A stretch of 64,000 bases of DNA from Anagrus nilaparvatae (Eukaryota; Arthropoda; Insecta; Hymenoptera; Mymaridae), in assembly GCA_022575985.1 (NCBI GenBank), contig JAKSXM010000263.1, positions 8,722,001 through 8,786,000 on the forward strand. Reading direction: 5' to 3'. Position 1 is the stretch's first letter, and the number at the start of each line of letters is the position of its first letter. Of the stretch, positions 23,881 through 35,460 are shown one piece after another. A program made the translations under genes and the position numbers. The notes beneath the pieces were generated by a model, which saw only the letters and a program-made list of their open reading frames with translations, ran no database searches and had not been told where the DNA came from.

Positions 23881-24559
23881 ACAAAACCCGCATATTGAGT
23901 GGAGTATAACGCTTTACAAAAAAGAATATAACATAATTTTTTAATAGAAAAGAAAAAAGTGGTATAAAGTATCGGGGCAAAAGACTATTTTATTCTTTAT
24001 TTCATTTATGTGAAGCTTTTAAATGATGCTTTACATTTTAAAATATTAAAAAGAAGTAATTAAATTTACAAATATATTAACAGTAAATATTAATATTTTG
24101 CACAATTTTTAATTTTTTGCAATTAATTCAATTAACCTAGTCAAGAAATCTATTTTAGAAAGGTTTTATCGAATTTTAAGTTTTCGTTATAGTTTTTCAT
24201 TCATTCGTATAACGCGAATAAAGTTCGGTTATAAGGGAATCAATTTCAGAGTGTTTTCGCAATAAAATCTAACCTAAAATTAGGAGCTCACATTATCAAT
24301 AACTAATTTCCTTCGACTCACGTACTTTTAACCTAAAATTACATGCTTTCACGTGTTTTCACGCTTATATTTCACGTGAAAACAGCGTGAATCAAATACA
24401 GAATAGGCCTGCAACGTTAATTTGGAATTATTACATTTTACATTTTTTACATTTTCATGTAGTCACCTTCTATAAAAATTGAATGTTTGTTCACAAGTTC
24501 ACTTTGTTTATTTTGTTGGTTAATAAACTATAATCCTATATCCTATCCTATCCTATATA

Positions 24560-26027
24560 TATATATATATAAATCTTTAATTATGTGTGTGTGTGTGTGT
24601 CCGAACGCGATAAACGAGAACACGATAAAAGCTACAGATATGGGGTTTACGGCAAAAGACGGCAAAAATTACGGGTCAAAACATAGGCTCGGTTTTATTT
24701 CGATTGATAACGACAAAAAATTTTTATGTTGAAAAAACTGAATTTCCAAGAAAAAAATTTTTATCAAATTTAAAAAAAAAACCAAAAAAACTGAAAACCG
24801 AAAAAAAAATTTTTTTAACAAAAAGAATTTCATTCGATTCGGGCATATTTTTTACGTATACGCCTAAATTTTCAAGCTAATCGGCTCGATCTGTCAAAAG
24901 TTACAATCATTTTTCAAAAATTATAAAGGTTTAGGACTAATCCTATCCTATCCTATCCTATATATATATGGCCGATTATTTCTCAACCCGGCCACCCCCC
25001 CTCTGTCCAAAAATGGTGGCAATTTAAAAAGATTTTGGTTTTCTCAAATTGACTGGAAAAGGGTCTAGTTTTTTATTCTCATTGGCCTTTTCAACTCTGT
25101 AAATCTACTGTGTCCATTTTAGGCACTCAGCGGCGGCAGGTCGACATTTTAAAAACAGAAAAATTGAAATAAAAGTAGATTAACGGTAAGTTTTTTGAAT
25201 TTTTTTTCTCTTAAAAGTTGTTATTTATTAAAACAAAGAAAATGAGACCACTTGCGTGATAATTGGTTGATTTCTTAAAAAGTTTTGTGGGTGCTATGTA
25301 GTTTTTAAAAATGGGTAAAAAACGGCTACTTTGACTGATGATATCTCTGAACCCACCTATCCAAAATAAAAAAGTTTTAGTGCAAAATGGTAGTCTTTTG
25401 ATACATAATAAGTGTGCCAAATATCAAGGGATTTGATTGAGTAGTTTCGAATTTAGCAATTTTCGGGTATTAATTCTCTTAAAAAAATGGGTCAAAATTT
25501 GTCTCAGAATTACTGTTAATATTGCTAAATCCGAAACTGCTCAATCAAATCCCTTGATATTTGGCACACTTATTATGTATCAAAAGACTACCATTTTGCA
25601 CTAAAACTTTTTTATTTTGGAAAGGTGGGTTCAGAGATATCATCAGTCAAAGCAGCCGTTTTTTACCCATTTTTAAAAACTACATAGCACCCACAAAACT
25701 TTTTAAGAAATCAACCAATTATCACGCAAGTGGTCTCATTTTCTTTGTTTTAATAAATAACAACTTTTAAGAGAAAAAAATTTCAAAAAACTTAACGTTA
25801 ATCTACTTTTATTTCAATTTTTCTGTTTTTAAAATGTCGACCTGCCGCCGCTCAGTGCCTGAAATGGGCACAGTAGATTTACAGAGTTGAAAAGGCCAAT
25901 GAGAATAAAAAACTAGACCCTTTTCCAGTCAATTTGAGAAAACCAAAATCTTTTTAAGTTGCCACCATTTTTGGACAGAGGGGGGTGGCGGGGTTGAGAA
26001 ATAATCGCCCATATATAAATCTTTAAT

Positions 26028-26072
<45 letters not shown>

Positions 26073-26405
26073 GATTGCGATAAACGAGAACACGATAAAA
26101 GCTACAGACATGGGGTTTACGGCAAAAGACGGCAAAAATTAAGGGTCAAAACATAGGCTAGGTTTTATTTCGATTGATAACGACAAAAATTTTTTATGTT
26201 AAAAAAACTGAATTTCCAAGAAAAAAATTTTTATCAAATTTTCAAAAAAAACGGAAAACCGAGGAAAAATTTTACAATCAAAAAGAATTTGATTCGATTC
26301 GGGCATATTTTTTACGTATCCACCTAAATTTTCAAGCTAATCGGCTGGATCTGTCAAAAGTTACAATCATTTTTCAATAATTTTAAAAGTTTAGGACTAA
26401 TATTA
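24560..26405. repeat. two direct copies of a roughly 390-bp unit with a TG microsatellite, split by an insertion
   Basis: 24560-24960 and 26011-26405 are direct copies. Each starts with ATATATAAATCTTTAATTA, then a TG run, then CGATAAACGAGAACACGATA. They end with GTTTAGGACTAAT. The TG run is about 8 repeats in the first (24584-24600) and about 20 in the second (26030-26070). TATCC-type pentamers border the first copy on both sides. The foldback at 24970-26010 sits exactly between them. Confidence 0.8.
24970..26010. mobile_element. 1.04-kb foldback element, copy 1
   Basis: The element is a near-perfect inverted repeat with arms of about 500 bp. The outer ends are GGCCGATTATTTCTCAAC and the complement of GTTGAGAAATAATCGCCC, then CTGTCCAAAAATGGTGGCAA. 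The flanks are TA-rich (TATATAT), consistent with insertion into an AT/TA target. The two arms give the same 69-residue translation on opposite strands, a by-product. A second member is at 63017-63805. Confidence 0.85.
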
Positions 26406-27190
26406 TATATATTCGTAATTCTTACCGGTTACTAATTTAGTACCTCAATACAGTAATTTACAGAAACTTGTACAGGTATTATCAGGGTGAATCCTAGAAT
26501 TGGTAGTTGAGGGAAGCAACTGCCACTTGCGGATCCTAGGGAAGGGTAATCAAGTTTTGTATCGCTGATCACTAAATATCCGCCTGAGTTCCAACGTCTG
26601 TGATTTTTATGATTCAGTAAATTTTAGATAATAATTCGGGTAAAAAAAGGTTGTTTTACAAAATATTGAGTAAGCTAAAACAACATATCTTTGTGAAAAA
26701 TCAAGTTGCAGGGGTCCAGGGGGGCGCAGCCCCCTTGGCGGTTGCCGAGTTGAGCGAAGCGAGCCGGAGGCAGCTTGTTAGTTATAAAACCGTAAAAGCT
26801 ATATAATTATACCGGAAAAATTTTTCCTTAGTTGTTTTTTAAATAAAAATTAATTTATAATACTTTTCTTGAAATTAATTAATATTATCTAATCAATATT
26901 TTCGTATGCCCAAAAAATAAACAGAGTGAACTCGGTGACGAGAAATTCGATTTTTACACAGAGCGAAAAAAATAAAAAATTAGAATATAATAATTCCAAA
27001 TCATTGCTGGTGTTCTCTGAATTTACCAGCACTGATAATAGTCGAGGCCTAGGTATAAAAAAAAGGCCAAACTTTTGAAAACCACGACCCTGGCTGACTT
27101 ACGATGAAACCTATGGGAATCTCTTCACATAGCCCTGAAGAAAATTGTATACAATGAATACACTTGCGCTGGTAAAAATTGGGTGAAATT
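26405..27190. other. unassigned DNA with a GC-rich hairpin patch at 26709-26780
   Basis: No gene recognised. The patch at 26709-26780 contains CCAGGGGGGCGCAGCCCCCT, which can fold on an 8-9 bp stem, and then GAGCGAAGCGAGCC. Its base composition is sharply unlike the surrounding DNA. Confidence 0.5.
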
Positions 27191-27295
27191 ACCCACGATT
27201 TCCCACCCCCCTTAAGCCCTAAAATTTAAATTGATCTTTTTTTGTAAATTTAACGTCCCCAAGTAGGCTTTTTGGGTCAGTGAACACGAATATTT
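27190..27295 (-). repeat. single dispersed copy related to the 138-bp satellite
   Basis: Read on the minus strand it gives ATTCGTGTTCACTGACCC, AAAAAGCCTACTTGGGG, ACGTTAAATTTACAAAAAAA and GATCAATTTAAA, matching the satellite unit over about 70 bp. It then continues into unrelated sequence. Confidence 0.7.
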
Positions 27296-27586
27296 TTATT
27301 TATTTATTTATTTATTCCAGCATAATACAATTATTATCAAGTAATACATATAGACATAAGTTTAATGTACCACCTAATGCCCAACGAGATCGTAGATCTG
27401 TGCATGGGACTGGTAGAACTTAATAAATTATGATACAATATTTTCTTAAAAAAATTTAGTTTAAAGTAAAAATATAAATATAAAATATTTTGTTAGAAAT
27501 AGTTAACATGTTTAATCCAATAAAAATAACAATTTAGTATTATTATTAGAGTAGTCAATAAATTTATGAATTATATAAAGAGAGAA

Positions 27587-29145
27587 CACGGTTCGCTTAT
27601 AGAGGAAATAGGTCTGGCAAAAATGCCGAAAGATTCTAAGCATCGGGGGTCAATTTTGGTACCGTATATAAACAGAATTCACCTTCAAATAAATCAAACT
27701 CGTTCCTTTTTTGCCAATTTTTAGATATTAATTAATTTTTAAAATCCAGTTTTTTTATTTACATTTAAAAAAAATTTTTTTTTTTGATAATTTGAATAAT
27801 TATTATTATTTAGTGGGAAAAATTATTTAAACTCGGTAAAAAATTATAATATAACTAAGATACTAGAATGAATTTCCCCCCCCCTCCCCTTCCTCCTCCT
27901 ACAACGCCTTTAAAATGCTCTAAAATGGCTTAAAAATGGTAAAAATCATTTAGAAAACATAAACATATTTAAGTAATGTATATGTTTGTATGTGTGTGTA
28001 TGTGTGTGTGTGTTTATATATGAGAAGGTGTATATGCATGTGTGTTACTGGAATGTATATAAAAATACATAAAGTAAAATTAATGTTTTTTTCTCTTAAT
28101 ATTACAATTATTATATATTTTAGAGTGGACCTAAAATTGGGGTTTTAAGAAAAATTTTGCTCCCCGAGTTTTTCCGTGAACTTTTGATCATAAAAAGTCC
28201 CCAGCTCCAAGGATTTTGCTTTCGCTTTTCAAAAACGCGTGCCTTTAAGCATCTCAATTTTCCCACTTAAATAACATGGGGATTTTGACTTTTTAGCTTT
28301 CTAATCTTTTACAAAGCTTAAAAAATGTTTTGAACAGCTGCTAATCGATGGAAAATACTATTTAAATATATAAAAAACGTTACCCAACCTCAAGTAGCAA
28401 AAAAAAATATTTTAAAAGCAATTTTACCGGTAATAAATGTAAAAAAAATCCTCATTGAAATCATAATAGAAAGATCTAAAGCTCTTTTTACGATGATTGA
28501 AATAATATGGCTACATGTAATTTAAATGGAGCATTTTTTTATGTTTATTACCAGACAAGCAAAACCAAAATCCTTGGAGCTAGGGACTTTTTATGACCAA
28601 ATGTTCAGCAAAAAACCAAGGGAGCAAAGTTTATCTTAAAACTCCATTTTTAGATCCACTCTAAAGTATTTGCATTCATGAATGTACACACATATACACC
28701 TTCTCATTCATAAACACACACAAAACAACACGTATATAAGTAAATATATTTCTTATTTACATTTATGTTTTCTACATGATTTTTCCCATTTTTAAGCCAT
28801 TTTAGAGCATTTGGCAGGCGTAGAAGAGGGGATATGGGGGGGGGGGGGCAAAATTCATGCTAGTACCTTATTCATATAATTTTCTACCGAGATTAAATAA
28901 TTTTTTCCACTAAATAATAGTTTTTTATTCGTTTTCAAAAAAAAATTAAAAAAAAAGATTTTAACAAAAAAATGTAAAAAAACTAGATTTTAAAAATAAA
29001 GTAATATCTAAAAATTGGCAAAAAAGGAACGAGTTTGATTTACTTGAAGGTAAATCCTGTTTGTGTACGGTACCAACATTGACCCCCCATGCTCAGAATC
29101 TTTCGGCATTTTTGCCAGACCTATTTCCTCTATAAGCGAACCGTG
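27587..29145. mobile_element. 1.56-kb foldback with mirrored microsatellites
   Basis: Ends CACGGTTCGCTTATAGAGGA and the complement are perfect over at least 20 bp. The arms extend through GGTCTGGCAAAAATGCCGAA to the centre near 28390. Both arms carry, in mirror image, a poly-C/poly-G run (27877-27890 and 28837-28849), a TG/CA microsatellite (27985-28012 and 28690-28735) and AGAGTGGACCTAAAA-type words. No protein is encoded. Confidence 0.85.
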
Positions 29146-29149
29146 AGAA

Positions 29150-29440
29150 AGGAAAAAAAAAATATATAACAATATTTAAAAGATTTATAAATGTCTCTAA
29201 GATAAAGAGTATCAATCTCATTAACACAAGTTATCACTATATTTTAGCCACATTTAAATGAAATTATATACACACGCACACACAAAATTTAGAATTTAAT
29301 TTAGAGAAATCCATTTTTTTTATTTTTTTATTTATTTTTTTTTTATTTATTTTTTTCTTTTTAATTTTTATATGTATATTGCTTAAAGTTAAGCTATTGT
29401 AGAGATCACCTTTTTTACTTTATAGTACCAACTGTTTGTT
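29150..29440. other. AT-rich spacer
   Basis: Short low-complexity stretch with a T-rich tract at about 29318-29365, between the foldback and the satellite. Confidence 0.5.
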
Positions 29441-31856
29441 ATCGATTGATATGATATCGGTTTTCACCGATTGTGGGCAACTAAATCATTTTCGTTAAAA
29501 CCCGATATCATATTCGTGTTCAGTGACCCAAAAAACCAACTAGGGCTCGTTAAAATTACAAAAAAAGATCTATTCAAAAATACCCAAAAATTAACCTAAA
29601 GTTGCCTATTGTGGGCCACTGAATCATTTTCGGTAAAAACCGATATCAGATTCGTGTTCAGTGACTCAAAAAACTTACTAGGGGTCGTTAAAATTACAAA
29701 AAAATATCTATTTCAAAATACCCAAAAATTAACCTTAAGTTTCCTATTGTGGGCAGCTAAATCATTTTCGTTAAAACCCGATATCATATTAGTTTTCAGT
29801 GACTCAAAAAACCTTCTAGGGATCGTTAAAATTACAAAAAAAGATCTATTTAAAAATACTCAAAAATTAACCTGAAGTTGCCTATTGTGAGCAACTGAAT
29901 CATTTTCGTTAAAACCCGATATAATATTCGTGTTCAGTGACCCAAAAAACCTACTAGGGGTCGTTAAAATTACAAAAAAAGATCTATTTAAAAATACCCA
30001 AAAATTAACCTAAAGTTTCCTATTGTGGGCAGCTAAATCATTTTCGTTAAAACCCGATATAATATCCGTGTTCAGCGACCCAAAAAACTTACTCGGGGTC
30101 GTTAAAATTACAAAAAAAGATCTGTTTCAAAATACCCAAAAATTAACCTGAAGTTTCCTATTGTGGGCAACTAAATCATTTTCGTTAAAACCCGATATCA
30201 TATTCGTGTTCAGTGACCCAAAAAACCAACTAGGGCTCGTTAAAATTACAAAAAAAGATCTATTCAAAAATACCCAAAAATTAACCTGAAGTTGCCTATT
30301 GTGGGCCACTGAATCATTTTCGGTGAAAACCGATATCATATTCGTGTTCAGTGACTCAAAAAACTTACTAGGGGTCGTTAAAATTACAAAAAAAGATCTA
30401 TTTCAAAATACCCAAAAATTAACCTTAAGTTTCCTATTGTGGGCAGCTAAATCATTTTCGTTAAAACCCGATATCATATTAGTTTTCAGTGACTCAAAAA
30501 ACCTTCTAGGGATCGTTAAAATTGCAAAAAAAGATCTGTTTAAAAATACTCAAAAATTAACCTGAAGTTTTCTATTGTGGGCAGCTAAATCATTTTCGTA
30601 AAATCCCGATATATTAGTTTTCAGTGACTCAAAAAACCTTCTAGGGATCGTTAAAATTATAAAAAAAGATCTATTCAAAAATACCCAAAAATTAACCTGA
30701 AGTTGCCTATTGTGAGCAACTGATTCATTTTCGGTAAAAACCGATATCATATTCGTGTTCAGTGACCCAAAAAACTTACTAGGGGTCGTTAAAATTACAA
30801 AAAAAGATCTATTTCAAAATACCCAAAAATTAACCTGAAGTTTCCTATCGTGGGCAGCTAAATAATTTTCGTTAAAACCCGATATACTATTCGTGTTCAG
30901 TGACCCAAAAAACCTACTAAGGGTCGTTAAAATTACAAAAAAAGATCTATTTAAAAATACCTAAAAATTAACCCGATGTTGCCTATTGTGGGCAACTGAA
31001 TCATTCTCGGTAAAACCCAATATCATATTAGTTTTCAGTGACCCAAAAAACTTACTAGGGGTCGTTAAAATTACAAAAAAAGATCTATTCAAAAATACCT
31101 AAATATTAACCCAATGTTGCCTATAGTGGGCAACAAAATCATTTTCGGTAAAACCCAATATCATATTTGTATTCAGTGACTCAAAAAACCTTCTAGGGAT
31201 CGTTAAAATTACAAAAAAAGATCCATTTCAAAGTACCCAAAAATTAACCTAAAGATTCCAATTGTGGGCAAATAAATCATTTTCGTTAAAACCCGATATC
31301 ATATTCGTGATCAGTGACCCAAAAAACTTACTAGGGCTCGTTAAAATTACAAATAAGATCTATTTAAAGATACCCAAAAATTAACCTAAAGTTGCCTATT
31401 GTGAGCAACTGTATCATTTTCGGTAAAATCCGATATCATATTCGTGATCAGTGACCCAAAAAACTTACTAGGGGTCGTTAAAATTACAAAAAAAGATCTA
31501 TTTAAAAATACCAAAAAATTAACCTAAAGTTGCCTATTGTGAGTAACGGAATCATTTTCGTTAAAACCCGATATCATATTCGTGTTAAGTGACCCAAAAA
31601 ACCTACTAGGGGTCGTTAATATTACAAAAAAAGATCTATTTAAAAATACCCAAAAATTAACCTAAAGTTGCCTATTGTGAGCAACTGTATCATTTTCGGT
31701 AAAATCCGATATCATATTCGTGATCAGTGACCCAAAAAACTTACTAGGGGTCGTTAAACTTACAAAAAAAGATCTATTTAAAAATACCCAAAAATTAACC
31801 TGAAGTTTCCTATTGTGGGGAACTTAATCATTTTCGTTAAAACCCGATATCATATT
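29440..31856. repeat. 138-bp satellite array, about 17 units
   Basis: The unit contains CCTATTGTGGGCAACTAAAT, CATTTTCGTTAAAACCCGAT, ATCATATTCGTGTTCAGTGA, CCCAAAAAACCTACTAGGGG and TCGTTAAAATTACAAAAAAA. Spacing of the CCGATATCA word is 138 bp (29502, 29640, 29778). Units differ by scattered substitutions. Translations of 60-90 residues through the array are artefacts. The array ends inside a unit at about 31856, where an LTR-like sequence begins. Confidence 0.95.
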
Positions 31857-32033
31857 TGTTATAAATTGAGTGTATATATGTAAATAGCAGCGCGCGCGTC
31901 AACCCCCCAACTTGTACAACGGCGTCCCTTTCAGTACGTCGTACACCAGCATGCAAAAATGTGTCAATAAATACATTTTAAACTAAATTAATAATTGTGT
32001 GTTTATTTAATTAAAATAACCTCTGCGTCAACA
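31857..32033 (+). mobile_element. LTR-like sequence with primer-binding-site-like leader
   Basis: The interval begins TGTTATAA and ends GTCAACA, giving TGTT...AACA inverted ends, and holds an AATAAA near 31971. Two bases later TGGCATCCAGAAGT (32036-32049) has the TGG start expected for a tRNA primer-binding site. It could be the 5' LTR of a deleted BEL or Gypsy-type element. No gag or second LTR was found downstream. Confidence 0.45.
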
Positions 32034-32049
32034 TCTGGCATCCAGAAGT

Positions 32050-32655
32050 AAAAAACAGAAAAAGTGAAATTTTGAACAAACAAATATATAAGTTAAAAGT
32101 GAAGTTTTCGTAAAATCACAGTTTAAAAATTAACAGTTAAAAGTTCTGTTCAACACGCGGCGTGCATCATGGCCGGCGTGTTTTATCAGTAAATTTGTGA
32201 AAATTCGAAAAACTTTTTTTCCTTTTTCAATGTTTGGCCGCTTTAGAGCGTGCCCCTCATCAAGCTATAATTAAAAAATTTCGCAAAAAAAATAAAAAAC
32301 GTGCAAACACATTTTCAAAAAAATAGTGAACAAAGTCACGTTTTCTTTTAGTGTACGACGCCATGTGCTATTTTCTCTTTTCAACTTAATAAAATAATTA
32401 TACAAATAGTGTCATCGCTAAAAAAAAAACATCAAAGATAGAAAGTCATAGACTACAAATTATAAATGGACATTAAAACATCAAATTAAAAAGAAAAAGT
32501 ACATGGGTATCAAATTGGAGCAGCAATCATAATAAAATGGATACCATATCAATTTAAAATTTTCAAGGCAACACATCAAAATTTTCTCAAGAGCATATAT
32601 AAATTTTTTTCAAGACTATTTTTTTCAAAAAAAATTTTATCAGGATCAATTCCCA
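32050..32655. other. unassigned leader-like AT-rich DNA
   Basis: No coding frame. It would be the untranslated leader if the preceding LTR call is right. Confidence 0.35.
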
Positions 32656-32659
32656 GCCG

Positions 32660-33295
32660 TAAATATTCACATGATTAATCATATGATTATCATGTCCTTT
32701 ATCATATGATTAAACACATGAGAAATTGACCGATATTCTCATGTGATTATTCACGTGATTTTACTGCGTAAAATTTTTTTAAAAAATCAGTTAAAATTTC
32801 TGTAATTTGTTTAAATATAATTATTTAACATTATTTTTTCATTTTAAATATATTTTTTTTTTTAATAACAAATGTAGATGAAAAAACCTTAATTAGAAAT
32901 TTTTCTTATATTTATAAATGAAAGAAATTAAAGTTTATAAATTATTATGTGCATTAAAACAAAGTATTTTTATGTACATATTAAAATGACCTCGGTGAAT
33001 AAGCTAACATTAATTTAGGATATATTTAACGTTAATTAAGGGTAAATTTAACGATAATTTAATGTTAAATTGTGTCACATTAACGTAAAAATGAACCCAA
33101 AATTTTTTTGCTCAAAAAATTGCTTTTTGGCGTATTTGCAGAAATTTGGCATAAAAAATAAATAAAGAATAAAAAGAATTTTATATTTTTTTCATTTTTT
33201 TTACTTTATTTAATAAATTATAAAATATAATTATTAAATAATTTAATTTATTTATCAAAATTATCAAAAAACGGTATGAGAAAATGCGCAGTAAC
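32660..33295. repeat. repeat family X, left part (hAT insertion host)
   Basis: The words TATGATTATCATGTCCTTTA, TCATATGATTAAACACATGA, GAAATTGACCGATATTCTC and GTATTTGCAGA...GGCATAAAAAA recur in the same order at 52180-52980. The segment itself is rich in CATGTGAT/ATCACATG-like palindromes. It is interrupted at 33296-33303 by the hAT transposon. Confidence 0.7.
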
Positions 33296-33995
33296 TACGG
33301 CACCAGAGTTGCATAAATTTAGTAGCAAATTTGCGTGCTACGTTCAAGGTGAGGTTAGGTGCCAACTAAAAAAAACAGAAGCCCGCCTATTTTGAATTAT
33401 TTTTAGTGCATAAACTTTATAATTGAAGAAAAAAAAAGAAATATTTATAGAAAATAATTTATAATATATAAACACTATTCTTTAATATACTAAATAATTT
33501 TAAATATTATATTTAATATTAATTTAATTAAATATTAATTTTTAATAACCATAATTAAATACTTTATTTAGTAAATAGTATAATTAAAGGCCTTTTTTTT
33601 AAATATAAATTGTATTTATTTATTTTTACTACATATTATTTTTATTTTTATTTTAATAATATAAATAAAATCATCATACGATAAAGCCTATATTTAAAAA
33701 AATAAAATTACCACGAACTTATTAAAAATGTTTCTTATTACCATATTTCATACGAAAAAATACACAATAAAAAACAAATTAGCTATTGTTTATATTATTT
33801 TAAAAACAAAATCAATAAAAATATCTTATACACAGGAATAACTACAAAAACTTCCAAAAATAGTTTTTAAAATCAAATAAAATTTGTTGACATATAAAAT
33901 TTGAAAAATTTTCTTTTCTACATTATAAAAAAAGCTTGCATTATTTTTTAAGATAATTTACAAGATATACAATTTTAAAATATTCAATTTATAAA

Positions 33996-35030
33996 TTAAG
34001 ATATCAATACATAAAATAATAAACAAAATTTAAGAGATTCATCTTGCAATTCATCTCTGCATTCCCATTCGTTTGTGTTCCTATTGCGACAATATGCTAT
34101 GAAATGACCTGGATTTAATTTTATAGCCCCGGCGAGTTCATAAACATTTGAATCTAATAGTAACTGATATCAAGTATGGAACATGAATAGCTAGATCCAT
34201 TCATTGAACCAAAAAAACAGTATTCTACATCAAGAAATAGACAGGGTGCGAGAAAAATTTTCTCGCTGGATGCACGTTTCCTACAAGACAAACACATTAC
34301 TTTTTCTCTAAACAATATATTGTTGAGATACTGTTCTAAATTAGTCAATCCTTCTCTACGCACATCATGCAGGTTCATATCAATTTCTATTACAGGAAAC
34401 GGTATTTTGCCTGCACTTATGCAACCAGAAGTACAGATAGTTTCTTTATGGGAAATTAAATTTGGTGCAATTCTTAAATTCTGTAATAATGTTGCTGCAC
34501 GATCATAACAATCAAGATTATTCAGCACACCTTCGTGGTTGTGTCGTCGGTACAAAACATGCACGAAGGGTATATACCATATCGTTTACCCCCGTTGTGA
34601 CATATGTATATACAAAATTTAGATAATCATGCACATCTTCAGTTTTTTCCAGTTGCACTAAGTTCCATAATTCATTAAAATTTTCACAACCATTTCTAAT
34701 TACTTCTATAACTGCATCATTTGCACAAGTGTTTGTTACATGCATTTCGAAATTGTAAATAAAAACGTATGGCCATTCTAAAATATTTCCATTCTGTAAA
34801 TATAAAATTGTTGGTGCAATACTGGCAGAATTCGGGTTTTCAGCAATTTGATTTTCAACAGTATTTACATTACTTTTTTTGAAATAGCTATGATCCATTA
34901 AAGATCCATTTAAGTTGCTTATGTTACCAAAAGAATTTGCTGAATTTCTTGGAGTTTTTTTTTTTTTTTTTGGTTTTTCTAGTTTGGCTTGTTTGGAAGC
35001 TTTTCTCTTTTTTCCTCCTAAGAAAAACAA
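33996..35030 (-). pseudogene. ubiquitin-specific-protease-like (C19) protein carried by the hAT element
   Basis: Three minus-strand frames join in order. 35030-34518 has a lysine-rich start, then VTNTCANDAVIEVI, which resembles the USP catalytic Cys box (N-x-C...D-[SA]). 34564-34154 has ICTSGC, about 55 residues further MCLSCRK, and between and after them the FPVIEIDMNL and LAPCLFLDVEY strands typical of the USP zinc-finger subdomain. The last piece, about 34150-33996, reads YELAGAIKLNPGHFIAYCR, which resembles the USP His box (YxLxG...GHY). Two single-base shifts, near 34560 and 34160, separate the pieces. The gene lies downstream of the transposase in the same orientation, inside the terminal repeats. 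If active, it would cleave ubiquitin or a ubiquitin-like protein; that is inferred from motifs only. Confidence 0.6.
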
Positions 35031-35153
35031 AATTATTACATTAACACAAAAGCTAAATCTTATTAATTATATTGCTTGGATAAAACAAACTACAATTTTT
35101 AATCAAATACCACAGATAATTTGCAGTTTATGTATGTAATTATTTATTATTAA

Positions 35154-35460
35154 CATGGAACATGTTTATAGGGAGGGGGTACCTCAAGAACTTGAAAATT
35201 AGGGGGAGGGGGGGTTTAATTTGTCCGGTTTAAGGAGGGGTCAAATTTGTCTAATTTAAGGGGCTGGGGGATAAATTTGTATGGTTTAAGGGAAGGGGGT
35301 AAAATGAGACTTAGAAGAATTTCAATTTAGGGACTTAGAAAAATCTGGGCTGAGGGACTTGGAATAATATCGATTTAGGGACTTAGAATAATTCAGGTTT
35401 AAGGACTTGCGGATTTTCCGATCGCATCGCAGGAGCGAAATATGTGCTTTCGTCCCGTTG
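35154..35460 (+). mobile_element. TTAA-CATGGAACATG family member nested in the hAT element
   Basis: After TTAA at 35150-35153 comes CATGGAACATGTTTATAGGG, then AGGGGGTACCTCAAGAACTT, G-rich tracts at 35200-35300, and four units of the 24-bp repeat (TTTAGGGACTTAGAATAATT-like) at 35300-35410. The right end is not clear. It separates the transposase from the protease-like frame. Confidence 0.65.

Larger units (their letters stand above)
22726..24412. mobile_element. 1.69-kb element with GCAGGCCTATTCTGT terminal inverted repeats
   Basis: The left end GCAGGCCTATTCTGTATTT matches the complement of the right end over 19 bp, followed by looser matches around TTTACGTGAA / TTCACGTGAA. No transposase is visible inside. 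It contains two other repeats: a minus-orientation member of the TTAA-CATGGAACATG family (to 23575) and a 260-bp foldback. No clear target duplication was found. Confidence 0.7.

Noticed and set aside
25211..25770. Two almost identical 69-residue frames facing each other
   Set aside because: By-product of the inverted arms of the 24970-26010 foldback.
29609..30750. Several 60-90 residue open frames with similar proteins on both strands
   Set aside because: They are translations of the 138-bp satellite, which is a multiple of 3 and so keeps frames open; no domain and no codon signal.
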